Shown piece by piece: positions 45,442 to 56,560 of a stretch of 64,000 nt of DNA. Both the position numbers and the translations under genes were made by a program. The notes under the pieces are model-generated. The model searched no databases, was not told where the DNA came from, and saw nothing but the letters and a program-made list of their open reading frames with translations. Origin of the DNA: Anniella stebbinsi (taxonomy: Eukaryota > Chordata > Lepidosauria > Squamata > Anniellidae); contig JARDYH010000007.1 in assembly GCA_029215795.1 (NCBI GenBank), positions 103,245,263 through 103,309,262 of the forward strand, in the 5' to 3' direction. Each line of letters begins with the position of its first letter. Within the stretch, counting starts at the first letter, position 1.

Positions 45442-46237
45442 AGCACCCCATGATCAATAATGGGCAAAATGCCCCAACTGGGGCAACAGCTGGGCTCCTC
45501 AGCACTCCCAAATCCTGCTGGTACTAGTTGGCTGTTGCTCAATGACACCACTAGGGAGTTCAGTCCTCCTCTTAGCTGGGCTCAGCAATCCAGCTTTCCC
45601 CCCTTTCAAGCCACCAGCTGGGCTCTCCCCCTGGGTCCTTTTGCTCGTCTCCTGCCGGCTCTTCACAGCCCCTCCTAAAATACCGGAGTTGGACACAGAG
45701 ACAGCTGAGGCACCTCAGCTCAAGCCAACCCTTTATTATGGAAACGGCCTCTTTCCCAATAGTATAAGCGAGCAGAATTTAAACTCTCGAGTAACTTGGA
45801 GGGGGTCACTTGACAGAAATGGTTTCCCTTGGGGAACAGCCATCCCAAACACTCAAGGAAACTTTAACCCTTTTATGGCCGGTTAAAGCTGCAAGCAAAC
45901 TCTCCTAAGAGGCAAGGCAGAGTTTGCTCCATCTTCAACCCTCCCTGCCTTAGCCCCCCACACCACACCACACCACACCACACCACACCACACCACACCA
46001 CACCACACACCTCTAGCAGATTATACTTGTGGGGAATGGGACCAGCCCTCTTTTGGGTCCTCTTTGGTGTTGTTAGCAATCATGCACAAAGCTAGCCTAA
46101 GACATTTTGCTGCCTGAGTTGGAGGACAAGATGATCCCCTCCAGTTCAACATACAGATGCCAACTGGGCTGGCAAGCAGTTGGATTGTACTTTCCCAGCA
46201 GGCCATGTAATGTGGCAGAGACGGCTCTGATCTCCCC
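45442..46237. other. Region after the L1
   Basis: No gene is recognised. It contains a CACCA minisatellite-like tract (45958-46010). Proline- and serine-rich open frames here have no family resemblance. Confidence 0.5.
45958..46010. repeat. (CACCA)n pentanucleotide repeat
   Basis: About ten near-perfect CACCA units. The minus-strand CGVVW-type frame over it is an artefact. Confidence 0.95.
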
Positions 46238-46556
46238 TAGGGTGACCAGATAAAATCCAGGTCAGGACTCATGTAACTTTAACAGCTGTAGAGCAAAGGG
46301 AAGTTCAGTCAGCGTCATTTGTATGCAATTAGTTCCTGGTGAAATTCCCTCTTCATCACAACTGTTAAAGTTGCAGGGGCCCTGCCTTCTTTTGTATATG
46401 GTCACTCTAGTATAGTGCATGCACATTTAACTGTAGTGATGAAGAGAGAATTTCACCAGGAACTAATTGCATACAAATGACACTGGCTGAAATTCCCTTT
46501 TTTCTACAACTGTTAAAGTTCATGAGCCCTGACCTGGATTTTATCTGGTCACCCTA
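46238..46556. mobile_element. Fold-back hAT element, family A copy 5
   Basis: It starts TAGGGTGACCAGATAAAATC and ends GGTCACCCTA. The central spacer reads tgccttcttttgtatatggt then cactctagtatagtgc, the opposite orientation to copies 2 and 3. The arms are inverted copies. No 8-bp duplication is visible. Confidence 0.75.
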
Positions 46557-46589
46557 CCCAACACTTCACTACTACCTTCTCACTGTTCT

Positions 46590-47416
46590 GCCTAGAGTAG
46601 GCTGACCATATGAAAAGGAGGACAGGGTTCCTGTAACTTTAACAGTTGTAGAGAAAAGGGAATTTCAGCCAGTGTCATTTGTATGCAATTAGTTCCTGGT
46701 GAAATTGCCTCTTCATCACAACAGTTAAAGTTGCAGGCACTATACTACAGTGACCATATACTAGGCTGACCATATGAAAAGGAGGACAGGGCTCCTGTAA
46801 CTTTAACAGTTGTAGAGAAAAGGGAATTTCAGCCAGTGTCATTTGTATGCAATTAGTTCCTGGTGAAATTGCCTCTTCATCACAACAGTTAAAGTTGCAG
46901 GCACTATACTACAGTGACCATATACTAGGCTGACCATATGAAAAGGAGGACAGGGCTCATGTAACTTTAACAGTTGTAGAGAAAAGGGAATTTCAGCCAG
47001 TGTCATTTGTATGCAATTAGTTCCTGGTGAAATCCCCTCTTCATCACAACAGTTAAGTTGCAGGGGCCTTGCCTTCTTTTGTATATGGTCACTCTAGTAT
47101 AGTGCTTGCAACTTTGACTGTTGTGATGAAGAGGGAATTTCACCAGGAACTAATTGCATACAAATGACACCGGCTGAAATTCCCTTTTCTCTATAACTGT
47201 TAAAGTTACATGAGCCCTGTCCTCCTTTTCATATGGTCAGCCTACCATATACAAAAGAAGGCAGGGCCCCTGCAACTTTAACTGTTGTGATGAAGAGGGA
47301 ATTTCACCAGGAACTAATTGCATACAAATGACACTGGCTGAAATTCCCTTTTCTCTACAACTGTTAAAGTTACAGGAGCCCTGTCCTCCTTTTCATATGG
47401 TCAGCCTAGCCTAGAG
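46590..47416. mobile_element. Family A array L-L-L-R-R of 164-bp half-units with perfect 8-bp TSD
   Basis: GCCTAGAG at 46590-46597 and 47409-47416 flanks 811 bp. Left half-units start at 46598, 46762 and 46926 (period exactly 164). The third continues into a complete palindromic element ending at 47244. A further right half-unit runs 47245-47408 (164 bp). So 811 = 164 + 164 + 319 + 164. The first two left units are almost identical to each other. Each half-unit carries its own terminus (TAGGCTGACCATATG). It is non-coding. The array either moved as a unit or grew after a single insertion. Confidence 0.85.
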
Positions 47417-48151
47417 CCTGCTCATTGCCCACTCAAACAAAGGATGTATTGCAATGCAGTGGCCAGTGGTCTCGCATAGGCAGAGCAATGCCTATGCCTT
47501 TGCAATGCCTACTGGAGAGTGTGGCCTGGGCAGGCTGCCCCTCGGCCTGCTTACTTGGTCTGGGCCTTTCCCAACTGTGCTGTGAGGTGTTGGGAGAAGG
47601 TAGCCCAAGCGAGCAACGAGGAAGCATCCCTAATGATGGCTGAGGAGAATGGGAATCGCCAGGGGAAGGAGGCTCAGACGGAACAGGTGGCAGAGCAGGG
47701 AGGAGGAATGTCTCTCTCTCTAACATTATTACATTGCCTTCCGTCAACAGATCAGATCTAATCTCGTCTGCACTGTCACTACAACTTATTACATCTAATT
47801 ATCATAGCTCTAGCCATAACGACAACAGGCTGTGAGGAATACGTGACTCAGAAGGGAATAAAAACCGTATTACTCACTGCATCTTTTTGGCTAGGTGATA
47901 TCAGATTTGACAAAACCTTCTTTAGTTTTAGCAGCCCAGCAAATGGACATATCATAGACAGATTTCAGGCAATATACAAAACTGACATTTCAAACTGATC
48001 AGGCAATATTCATTCATTTCTTTGAGGATTGTGCAGTTGATTGTGCAGAGACCTCAAGACTCTTTTTAATCTGGACACATTGAAGGGGGGGGACACACAC
48101 TGAAGGGCTCACACATCATCTTACTGTACTGTACTTGGCTAACCCTAGTGT
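47417..48151. other. Unassigned intergenic sequence
   Basis: No gene, RNA or clear repeat is recognised. A short (C)n/(CA) tract near 48090 is the only simple repeat. Confidence 0.4.
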
Positions 48152-48850
48152 GGGATATGTTGCTTTTCCATCAGGTAACATACAGGGCTAAGCAATTATA
48201 TATATAATCCAGTAAGCACATATAAAGCCTAGGCACATATATTTAATCCAATAATTAATAAGCTAAAGCAATTTTAATTTAGGAGGCACATAAGATGCCA
48301 AATGCACAGTAGTCAGAAAAGGGGCAGAAGAGCATGAGCTAAAGATAGGAACATACAGTGGAGCAGAATTGTCAGGTGTCTGTGACCTTTGAAGCGTGAA
48401 GAAAGGCACGAGACATCATGGGGGCTGTTTTGTCATGAGATGAAACTTAGCTAATGCAAGTAGGAAACACAGGTGTCTGTGGTTGGAAGCGGATGCGTGA
48501 TAGTAGGGAACACAGGTAGAAATAACTAGACCATGACAGTAGGTCAAGCTCTGCTAAGATTGCTTGCAATTATAGAGGAAACAGATGATATGTGTGGGTG
48601 TAAAAGTGTGGAGGAGAGGGGAAGATGAACAAAGGGGGAGATTTTAGTATTATAATCAGGCGTATCGGATAGGCTGTAACTTGTTATAGGAGGAACCTTT
48701 TCCAGCCGGGAACAGGGAATAAATGCTGTGTAATTTATGATTTTCGGTGTGTGCCAAGCTTGCATAGCCACACCCCTTTTGCAAAAGGCTGTTTTTGCAA
48801 TAAAGAAACTTGTCTTCAACTGTCCAGATTGTGTTGTCCTTTTCTAAAAC
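48152..48850 (+). mobile_element. Candidate solo LTR (low confidence)
   Basis: The block begins TGTGGGATA and ends CTAAAACA (TG...CA). Near its end it carries gggaataaatgctgtg, a gtttttgcaataaagaaact polyadenylation-type signal and a ttgtgttgtcc T/G-rich run. This order resembles the promoter, R and U5 parts of a retroviral-type LTR. No flanking duplication, primer-binding site or internal genes were found, so it would be a solo LTR if real. Confidence 0.3.
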
Positions 48851-49099
48851 AGAATGGGCATTTCTAACACTAGAGGCCTACCACAGTCCTTGCTTCAAAT
48901 TGGTGGACTGCATGCCCCAGCCGCACACAGTCGTTGCCTTCCAATGTTACAAATTTTATTCACGCAAAGCCTTTTCACGGTGCTCCTTCAGGCAACGGTC
49001 TTTCTCTCCTCAGGCTGGAAGCAATGGATGTTGCCCTTAACAACTTCCTGGTCCCTCCCAGGAAGCACAACTCACTCAAGCCGTTCTTTCATATTGTTA

Positions 49100-49310
49100 C
49101 AGAGTACCTCTAGCCGGGTGCTTTTCCCCGCAATAGCTTCGGAGTGGCGGCAGGTGGATTACATGATGCTGCCGCCACTCCGAAGCTACTGCGGGGAAAA
49201 GCCCCAAAGCTCTGCTCTAAAAATGTCGGGCATTTACCCTGACTTTTTTAGCTTGGAGCGAGGCAACGACAACATTTGCCGTCTGTCGCTCTTGCTCCAG
49301 AGCTTCTGAG
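49100..49310. mobile_element. Family D-related element with long perfect-looking hairpin
   Basis: Arms at 49120-49153 and 49169-49202 (34 nt each, one mismatch) enclose a 15-nt loop. The arm starts gcttttccccgcaatagctt. The flank taccctgacttttttagctt matches, in reverse, the agtcagggtaagtccctgac motif of the family D copies. The hairpin is the tightest in the window. It is non-coding. Confidence 0.7.
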
Positions 49311-51119
49311 AGACCTGCCACAGTCTATGGCGACCACTGATTGGTCACCATGGGCTGGGCAGGGAAGGGGATGGACCAGCGAGCCATAAGCTCGCTGCAC
49401 CACCTCCACGCCTCCGCAGTCCTTCCCCTCATTTTAAAAAGTAAAAAAAAAATTAAACTTACAATTGAAGAGGGGGGGCGATGCTCCTAGCCGTCCCTAC
49501 AGCTGCTGCTGATGCTCTGCTGGGCAGGCACAGCGGCGACGTGAAGATGAGGACACAGTCCTCTTGGCCCCCTAATGCCTCATTCCCTCTGTTTTTCGTC
49601 AGATCTCGGCATACCCTCCAAGGGTCTCTATTTCTCCAGGACAGCCCCAACTTTTGGATGGCTTTTAAAAACGTTGCTCTCGTGGATTGCTAAAGTTGCC
49701 ATTGTTTTAGCCCCCTCCCAAGGGCTCTAGAAGTTAAACGTCAGAATGGGATAGGAATGCATCTTGTTTTCCTACTAGTGGGTCTCTGGTCTACAGCTGG
49801 TCGGCCACTGTGTGAACTGAGTGCTGGACTAGATCCAGCATGGCCTTTACATTCTTATGTTTTTGGTGTACATTCATGCATTAGAACATGAATGCTAAAA
49901 TACCATGTAGTGTTCAAACTGCCATTTCATATGCTGCAGTTCATTAGGTTCGTTTTGAATGATTAAATGTGATATTCTGCTTTAGAACAGTCTATTTCAG
50001 GATATGTAAGTACAGCATGGGGAAGAGCCTTCAGTGTGGGGGAGGGATCCATATGGACAAGGTAACTATCTCTCAATTCTCATCAGAGAAATGTTGTAGG
50101 GTATATCTCTCTATATGGTATGGTAGCTGACTATTATTATTTTTTCAGATATCATAAACGCCTAGTCCCAGAGACATGTTGGGATCTGCAGTTCCCTACA
50201 CACCCGACACACCCCAGTAGTCTGGTTTTACCTGCTGCCAGCTCAGGCAAGGAGTTGAGGAAACCTGAGCACTCTTGACGCTTTCACTAAGGAGTGAAGT
50301 CTGGACACGGCATGGGCCTGTTTTTGCTACTACACAGCTAAGAGGATGTAAGAGGTAGGTAAATCTGAATTTTGAATTCACAGCACAAATAGGCTGACAT
50401 TCTCAAAAGCCCCTCATAGTAAAGCTCACAGCCCCAGCAAAGTGTGTGGGCCTTGGTTAGCTGCCAGCTTTGTAGAACGCAGAGCAAACCTAATTTAAAA
50501 TGCCTTCCATTTTTGAGAGGGTGTCACTCCTGGCGATTGTTAGTGAGTACCATTTCATCACCAAAGGGCTGGATTTAAACTTCTTGTCGACATGCTGCAA
50601 CATTTATTTTAAATATTTACTTTTGTATGGCTGTAGCAGGGCCCTGTAGCTCAGTTCTCTTTGGCATACGGTATAATTTAGTGGCGGGAGGCAGGACACC
50701 CCAAGTTTAAATTTAGTTCAGAGGGATATGATAAGAGTTTATGGAAGTGTGAAAGGTGTGGAGAGAAATTTTTGTCCCTTTCATAATACTAGAACAAGGT
50801 CATCCAATGAAATGTGTTGGAAATTTGTTTGTTTTTTAAACAAAAACAATGTTGAATTAGCTTATGGAATTTACTGCCACAAGATGTGGTGCTGGCTACT
50901 AGCTTAGATGGTTTTTTAAAAAAAACAGGATTAGACACATTAATGTTGCATCAATCTGACATGGACTATCACTCACAATCACTAAATGGAACCTCTGTGA
51001 TCAGAAGCAGGATAACTCTGAATAGCAGTTGCTGGGTGGAGGGAACAGAATTGGGAGGGGGCTCATGTCCTGCTTGTAGCCACCACTAGAAACAGATTAC
51101 TGGACAAAATGGAGTCTGA
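49311..51119. other. Unassigned intergenic sequence
   Basis: No exon with family resemblance. The words gtgaactgagtgctggacta and gatccagcatggcctttaca (near 49813) belong to a common reptile repeat tail. Some tgtagctcagt-like words near 50645 recall a decayed tRNA-derived repeat but lack a convincing B box. Confidence 0.4.
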
Positions 51120-51234
51120 GAGCCTATCTACACTACTCCTTTAAAACGGTATATAACAGTTTTAAATAGATTAATAACCATTATTAACTGGCTTAAAACT
51201 GTTATAAACTGTTTTAAAGCAGTAGTGTAGATTA
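51120..51234. repeat. Short palindromic MITE
   Basis: The left part ctacactactcctttaaaac is mirrored by the right part ttttaaagcagtagtgtag, with inner ataacagttttaa / ttaaaactgttat words. The whole 115 bp could fold into one hairpin. It abuts the GCGC-rich MITE at 51236. Confidence 0.65.
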
Positions 51235-51235
51235 A

Positions 51236-51589
51236 GGCTGCCTCTACAAGAGAGGTTTAAAGCTCTTTCAAGGCACTTAAAAAAATTTACCTCTACAAGA
51301 ACGGAGCGCAAATCGAGCGTAGAGGCGCATTATCTCTCCGATTATGCGCATTATCGAATGCGCGTTAAATCACGAGGTTTTTTTGCTCCTGCCGTTAAAG
51401 CGCATTTTGACTATGTGAACAAGCGCTTATGCGCATTAACTACTTGTAAAGCGCATTTTGGTCATCCGTTAATGCGATTCGCCGCCTCTCGCCGCCTCTC
51501 GTGCAGAGGTATTAGGTGTAAATGCGCTTCAGTGATTATGCGCATAATCGCCTAACCGGGCGCAAAAGCGAATCCTTGTAGAGGGGATC
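51236..51589 (-). mobile_element. GCGC-rich MITE family B, copy 3 (reverse)
   Basis: The left end is ggctgcctctacaagag and the right end ccttgtagaggggatc, i.e. the family in reverse orientation. The interior words aatcgagcgtagaggcgcat and cgcataatcgcctaac match copy 2 read backwards. CpG-rich. Open frames along it are shared by the family because the sequence is shared, not because they code. Confidence 0.8.
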
Positions 51590-52439
51590 AGACTGACAGT
51601 CTGCTCCAGCAGGGATATTTGTACATTCTTAAAGATTATTGAGATAATGTATGGGCTTGCAACCCCTGAAATGCACTATATAAGTGCATCAGCATCCCCA
51701 TCATCATCTGCAGCCACCTTCTATAGCCTGTGTACCCTCCACCCATGTTTTTGGCCACTATTGCTGTTTTGCAAGCTTGAACGGAAAGGTTTTTAGGTTG
51801 CTTGTAGGCATGCCCTGATATAGCTTCTTGCAAAGGCATTGCAAGATAGAAGAACAATGATCCCAGCAACAAGAGAGCAGGAAAAGGGACTTAGCTCAAA
51901 AAAAGAAAGTACTAAAATGAAACTTGATGAGATCATTGGCTGGGATACCTTTGTATCCTCTCAGGATTTATGGATGGCAGGAACATATATATCCCCTGGA
52001 GTGTCACCCTGTGAATGAGGAGGAAGCGTCAGTAGAACACGAAACATACAGGGAGTGAGAAAAACAAACAAGAGGAGAAAAAGTCCAATAGACCAAAGCT
52101 TGCAAAAAGAACTACCGGGGGGTTGGGGGGTTGGGGGGGGGTTGGGGAGTCTCCCCCAGCCCTCACACGGATAAATTAGGTTATAGGAAGTCCTAATTGA
52201 CATCTCAAGGGGAGCTTTCCCTGCTGTGAGAGGTTCAGAGGGCAACCTGAAGTGGAATGAGGCAGTAAAATGGATTGTGCCACTTCGGATTGCACCTGCG
52301 AGTGTTACATTTTTGAACGTTCACCTCCATTTTTTAAAAGGAACCAGCACAGCAGGGAGTGTTGGGTTAGAACTTTCCCAGATATCTTGTTCATGCCTAG
52401 GGATGCACTGAGAAATGTCATTCCCCGACTGCAGACTGA

Positions 52440-52640
52440 ACTATTCTGACATCTGAGGACTCTACCACACATCATTCTGCTGCATACATAGAACTGGCTT
52501 AAAGTTTGGTTCTTCAGCCAGCTTTGGATCCATCTAGTAGTAGTACCATCCAACCCACACTGAACTAGCTTGCTAATCAGTATTTCATAGGGCACTTTGT
52601 CAAAAGCCCCTTGCTGGAGTCAAGATATATTATATCTGTA
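52440..52640 (-). mobile_element. CR1-type LINE fragment (RT, FDKVPYEILISKLV block)
   Basis: On the minus strand the translation reads VPYEILISKLVQCGLDGTTT, then RWIQSWLKNQT, the RT block typical of CR1 (FDxVPHxxLxxKL...G....WI..WL). It is truncated and broken by stops. It is the downstream part of one CR1 whose upstream parts lie at 53770-54100 and 55262-55660. Confidence 0.75.
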
Positions 52641-52719
52641 TCATTTCTACAATCTATTAAGGAAGTGACATGAATGAAATAAGATTAGTCTGGCAGGACT
52701 TGTCCTTGACAAATCCATG

Positions 52720-52960
52720 CTGGTTTCCAGTAGGGCTGTGCAAGCCTTGGGCCTCGGATTTGGAGTTCCATGGCCCTGGCAGCCATTTTATGACAGAACT
52801 GCCATTTTACTGCACAGTCTAAGGACTCCATACTGTTGAAAGGGCCCACAACTCTCAGCATGCACTGCCTGGGAGGGATCAACTTACTGGGGCCCAGGAA
52901 CGGAAGGCATTTATGGCCTTGCCATGGCGGGCGATCACCTGCCCGCCACTGCAATTGCCT
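52720..52960. repeat. Dispersed repeat (gctgtgcaagcc / cggatttgg family)
   Basis: The words agggctgtgcaagccttggg, cctcggatttgg and ggggcccaggaacg recur, reversed, inside the element at 61334-61919 (about 61600-61835). It is non-coding. Confidence 0.5.
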
Positions 52961-53228
52961 GCCCGCCAGCACAATCTGGGATGTGCCAGTCCCTGGACAG
53001 GTCGCTGCACATTCCTTAGGCGCCCAGCAGGTGCCTGCTTCACCCAAGAGCTGCCCATTCCTTTGCCGCTTGTTTAAATCATGGGTTGTCTGGGCCAAGC
53101 AGCAGTGAGCAAGTGTGCTGCCTTCTGCGCACTCATTGCTTTTGCTTTCAACTAACAATCTAGGAATGCCCTGTTCCTGGGTTGTTATCATGACATCCAA
53201 ACCCAGAGTAAACCTAACAACAAACCAA

Positions 53229-53583
53229 GGCCCCCTCCACAAGAATGCGCCTTTGCGCCTGGTTCCGCGATTATGCGCATTATCGCGGAGGCGCATTTAC
53301 TCACAATCCCTCTGCACGGGAGGCGGCGAGAAGCGGCGAAGCGCATTAAAAGATGCCCAAAAAGCGCTTTCCAGGTAGTTAATGCGCATAATCGCTTGTT
53401 CACACAGCGAAAATGCGCTTTAACGGCCGGAGCAAAATAAAAGTCGCTATTTAACGCGCGTTCGAAAATGCGCATTATCGGGGAGATAACGCGCCTGTAC
53501 GCCCGTTTTGCGCTCCGCTCGTGTGTAGGTAAAATTTATAATGAGCCTTCAAGGCTCATTAAACGCCCCGTGTGGAGGAGGCC
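53229..53583 (+). mobile_element. GCGC-rich MITE family B, copy 4 (young)
   Basis: 355 bp from GGCCCCCTCCACAAG to GTGTGGAGGAGGCC, an inverted terminal repeat around CCTCCACA. By eye it appears identical along its whole length to copy 5 at 57970-58324. The centre has many GCGCAT, ATGCGC and TAATGCGC words. It splits a CR1 remnant, so it inserted after that CR1. No target duplication is obvious at either end. Confidence 0.88.
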
Positions 53584-53769
53584 CATGAAGTAATTTACCC
53601 AAGGTTTCTGGATTTGGATTTCACTGTGTGTTCTTGGGTTGTTAATTGAAAGTGGAAGCAAGGAGCACACGGGAGAGAGAACACTCATTCACTCCTGCTA
53701 GATACCGCCAGTTCCTGGGTTAAGCCACCCAGGAATTGCCATTACGTGCAAACCAGATCATTGAGCACT

Positions 53770-54100
53770 TTGTAATCTGCTCTAGAATTTTCCAGATATT
53801 GATGTCACATTGAGTGGTCTACAATTCCCCAATAATTCTGTAATTCGCCCTCCTCTTGTATTTCACCTGTTCTCCAAGATTTCTCAATGATAATAGATAT
53901 AGAGGTTCCATGAGTCCCTCTGCTGCTCCTTCAACACCCTAGGATGCAACTGATCTGGACTTGGGGACATGTATTCATTGAAGGTGCTTAGATCTTCCCT
54001 GACCACCTCTCTGCTCAACCCTATGCCAGATAGGACACAGATCCTCTTTGGGGAGAAGATGGAGCCAAAAGAGGAGTTGAGGAGTTCCTCCTTTTCTATG
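53770..54100 (-). mobile_element. CR1-type LINE fragment (middle part)
   Basis: On the minus strand a frame gives KEELLNSSFGSIFSPKR, EDLSTFNEYMSPSPDQLHPR and VLKE, which recalls the pre-RT/RT start of CR1 (SxGPDxxHPRVLKE). It is broken and truncated, collinear with the fragments at 52440 and 55262. Confidence 0.7.
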
Positions 54101-54101
54101 A

Positions 54102-54851
54102 ACTCCAACACACCTACTTTTTTTTCCTGGTATGCATCCACAATTTCCACTTCCATTTCATTAGCGCGTCAAGCGCTGGTCACTTTCACGTGTGTGCGTT
54201 GTTGCTCTATTTCACCTTTTCACCTGCACCAGATGTTACTTCCTAGCATCACCATTGTACCGGCAAAATCTCTTTTCACGTATTTGCTCTCCCACTATTG
54301 CGCCCGGCCCACCCTTTCTCCTTCCGCCTCCAGTTCATTGGTTCTGGTGATTGATGGACATTCTGATGGACGCAGGTGCCTTCCCCCCCCCTCTGGTTTT
54401 GTTGCCTAAAGTTTGGCGATTTAGCATTTCATCAGCTGGGCACCTTGTGCAGCAGGCAAAAAAAGGAGGAAGTTGAAACAGGTCAATGATAGGGCAATGA
54501 AAGTGGGGTTGGAGCAGTGAAAGTCTGTTTGACCCACACAGCACACTGGAGGAGAACTGCCCCTGCCTTCCTCTTCCATCAACAAGACCGCCTTTCAACA
54601 AACACGCCCCCCACAAAAGTGGGACGTTCTGACATAGCGCGAGGATGACAATACACGGGGATGGAAGAGCAGTTTTATCCCGCATGGAGAAAAAAAAAAC
54701 CTCACTTCCCCCACCCTAGAAAAAAACGGAAAATGGAGGGGAAGAGGCGAGACGGTTGCAGGAGAAGGGACAGCGTCATATGAGGGTCGCAGGGCAAAAT
54801 TGTAAACAAGGCAGGACAAAAGTGCAATAAAACGCTGGTGTGATAGAGCTC
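54102..54851. mobile_element. Family C DNA transposon, copy 3
   Basis: The left end ctccaacacacctactttt and right end acgctggtgtgatagagctc are diverged forms of the family termini. The interior shares cctggtatgcatccacaatt, tttcattagcgcgtcaagcg and tagcgcgaggatg with copy 1. It separates two pieces of the CR1 remnant. Non-coding. Confidence 0.7.
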
Positions 54852-54859
54852 TATGTCAC

Positions 54860-55260
54860 CTGTTAGCATTTTGCCATCTTCACTGAGCAGTTGCTCTACC
54901 ATTACTTTTCCCCCCTCTTTTTACTTTGAACGTATTCTAACATTCCTAGCATGGCTCTCCAACTTGTGCTCATTCTGAGCTTTTGGCCTTGTTGACACTA
55001 TGGGCCTGTTCACCCAACATGGCTAAATCGTCATGGTTGATTTAACTCACAATGAGCTGCGGTGTGTACCTCCTACTAACTGAGCATACTACTAATTGAA
55101 TAGCCCATAATAGCCGATTTCACAGGACATGGTGCAATCCCTGATCACCCTGATCAGGGGTTGCATTCAAAATAGCAGCTGCACACGTTGCAGCTCATCG
55201 TGGGTCAAATAATACACAATGAGCCAGCCATATCGTACAAACCAGGTCCATCTCTGCAAT
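54860..55260. other. Unassigned sequence between transposon fragments
   Basis: The words cctgttcacccaacatggct and aatgagctgcggtgtgta fit a small hAT-type repeat, also hinted at in 62280-63075. No gene is seen. Confidence 0.35.
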
Positions 55261-55261
55261 T

Positions 55262-55660
55262 CCAGACTTAACTGTCTGTATACTTCCTTAGTGAACTCTT
55301 ATGCATGTCCTTTTTTATTTTCAGATCATTGCTAAGCTTTTTGTCTAGCCACATTGACTTCTTCTGTAGTCTTCTATTTTTTTCCTCGTTGGGATTATTT
55401 CTGGGATTGTGCCTTTAGTATCTCCTTTTTTTAGGAACTCTCATCCCTCTTGGACTTCTCTTCCTGTTAGGGAATCCTACTTGTCATTGCTCTGAGTTTA
55501 CTGAAATCACCTTTCCTGAAGTCCAAAGTACATGTTTGACTACACTCAGCTTTCATTTTCCTTAAAAACAAGGACGCAAGAACTACATGGTCACTTCGCC
55601 CCTAAATTCCTGCTACTTTCACCTCATCAACTAACTCCTCCCTCTTGGTCAGGGATGGTA
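55262..55660 (-). mobile_element. CR1-type LINE fragment (upstream part)
   Basis: Read on the minus strand this has gtactttggacttcaggaaa followed by ggtgatttcagtaaactcag, a stretch commonly seen in the internal region of reptile CR1 copies. It lies upstream (in element orientation) of the other CR1 parts, in the right order. No open frame survives. Confidence 0.6.
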
Positions 55661-56084
55661 AATCCCCATCTTTCACCCTCTGAAGACGAAAATTGTCAGC
55701 AAGGCCACTGAGTAATTGGACCAAGGATCCAATCAAATAGGATAGCATATATGCAGCAGAGCAATAATTAGTTCATGGAAGTAAAAGGTGAAAAACTGAA
55801 ATGCCTTTCTCACTCTCCCCGCCCCCAGGCACTGTGTGTAGATTCAGGGTGCTTCCGGACAAAGCTTTTATTGTGCAGTAGCAACTGCTTCATTCACCAA
55901 ATTTTACAGGGAGTCCAGACAACAATGTCATCCACTCATAATCCTCCCATGTTTTCCCATCACTTCTCCAGTCTTTTTTTCCATTTATTGAATAGCTGTA
56001 CATTGCCTTTTGATTGTTAGTGCTAGGAGCCCTCTATCTGGAAGCACCCCCTGGCAAAACATTGATTACTGTCATGAACTCTAT
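55661..56084. other. Unassigned sequence with a dispersed repeat block
   Basis: The block 55850-56060 (ttgaatagctgtacattgcc, ctctatctggaagcaccc) is related to blocks at about 10165-10340 and 22890-23160. It is a dispersed family with no coding content. Confidence 0.45.
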
Positions 56085-56164
56085 GTGGGGCTGCCTTTGA
56101 ATATGGTTCAGAAACAGCAGCTGGTGCAAAATGTGGTAGCCAAATTGATAACGGGAGGTCTGCC

Positions 56165-56560
56165 TTCACGGTGTTGAGTTAGCACCGCTCTGCCACCAAA
56201 CCTTGCTGGTGCAGGGTGGTGGTAAGTCATGCAGGCAGAGGGAAGTAGCATGGGATTTCCAATGGCCATTAGGCTTCCTGGGTCCGCCCTCTCCACCTCC
56301 CATGGCTTCCAGCAACCAATGGCAGCTCGCCTTCTGCCTGGAAATGCTCCCCGGAGCAGCACCTGAGCAAGGACAGACGGGAAACAGCCTCACTGACCTC
56401 GCTTGGGCAGAAAAGTCAGGGTAAGTCCCCGTCTTCTCTGTTCCACATCTTCATCTCTTTGCCCCAGGGTGGTTCCAAATCTGCGGCTGTGTCATATAAC
56501 TGATGCAGCGCAGATTCAGAGCCACCCCGGAGCAAAGACAATGTATAGACAGCCCCAGGG
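56165..56560. mobile_element. Hairpin-rich short element, family D copy 3
   Basis: It shares agaaaagtcagggtaagtcc, the gcggctgtgtcatataactg / tgatgcagcgcagattcaga hairpin and aaccaatggcagctcgcctt with copies 1 and 2. It interrupts an L2-like LINE, which helps bracket its ends. Non-coding. Confidence 0.6.

Noticed and set aside
46598..47408. Regular 164-bp repeats considered as a CRISPR-like or satellite array
   Set aside because: The units are transposon halves with inverted partners and a target-site duplication. The host is a vertebrate, and there are no short repeats with unique spacers.
50640..50730. tRNA-like words (tgtagctcagt) followed by caagtttaaattt
   Set aside because: Stem pairing could not be drawn and the B box is poor, so it is not called as a tRNA.
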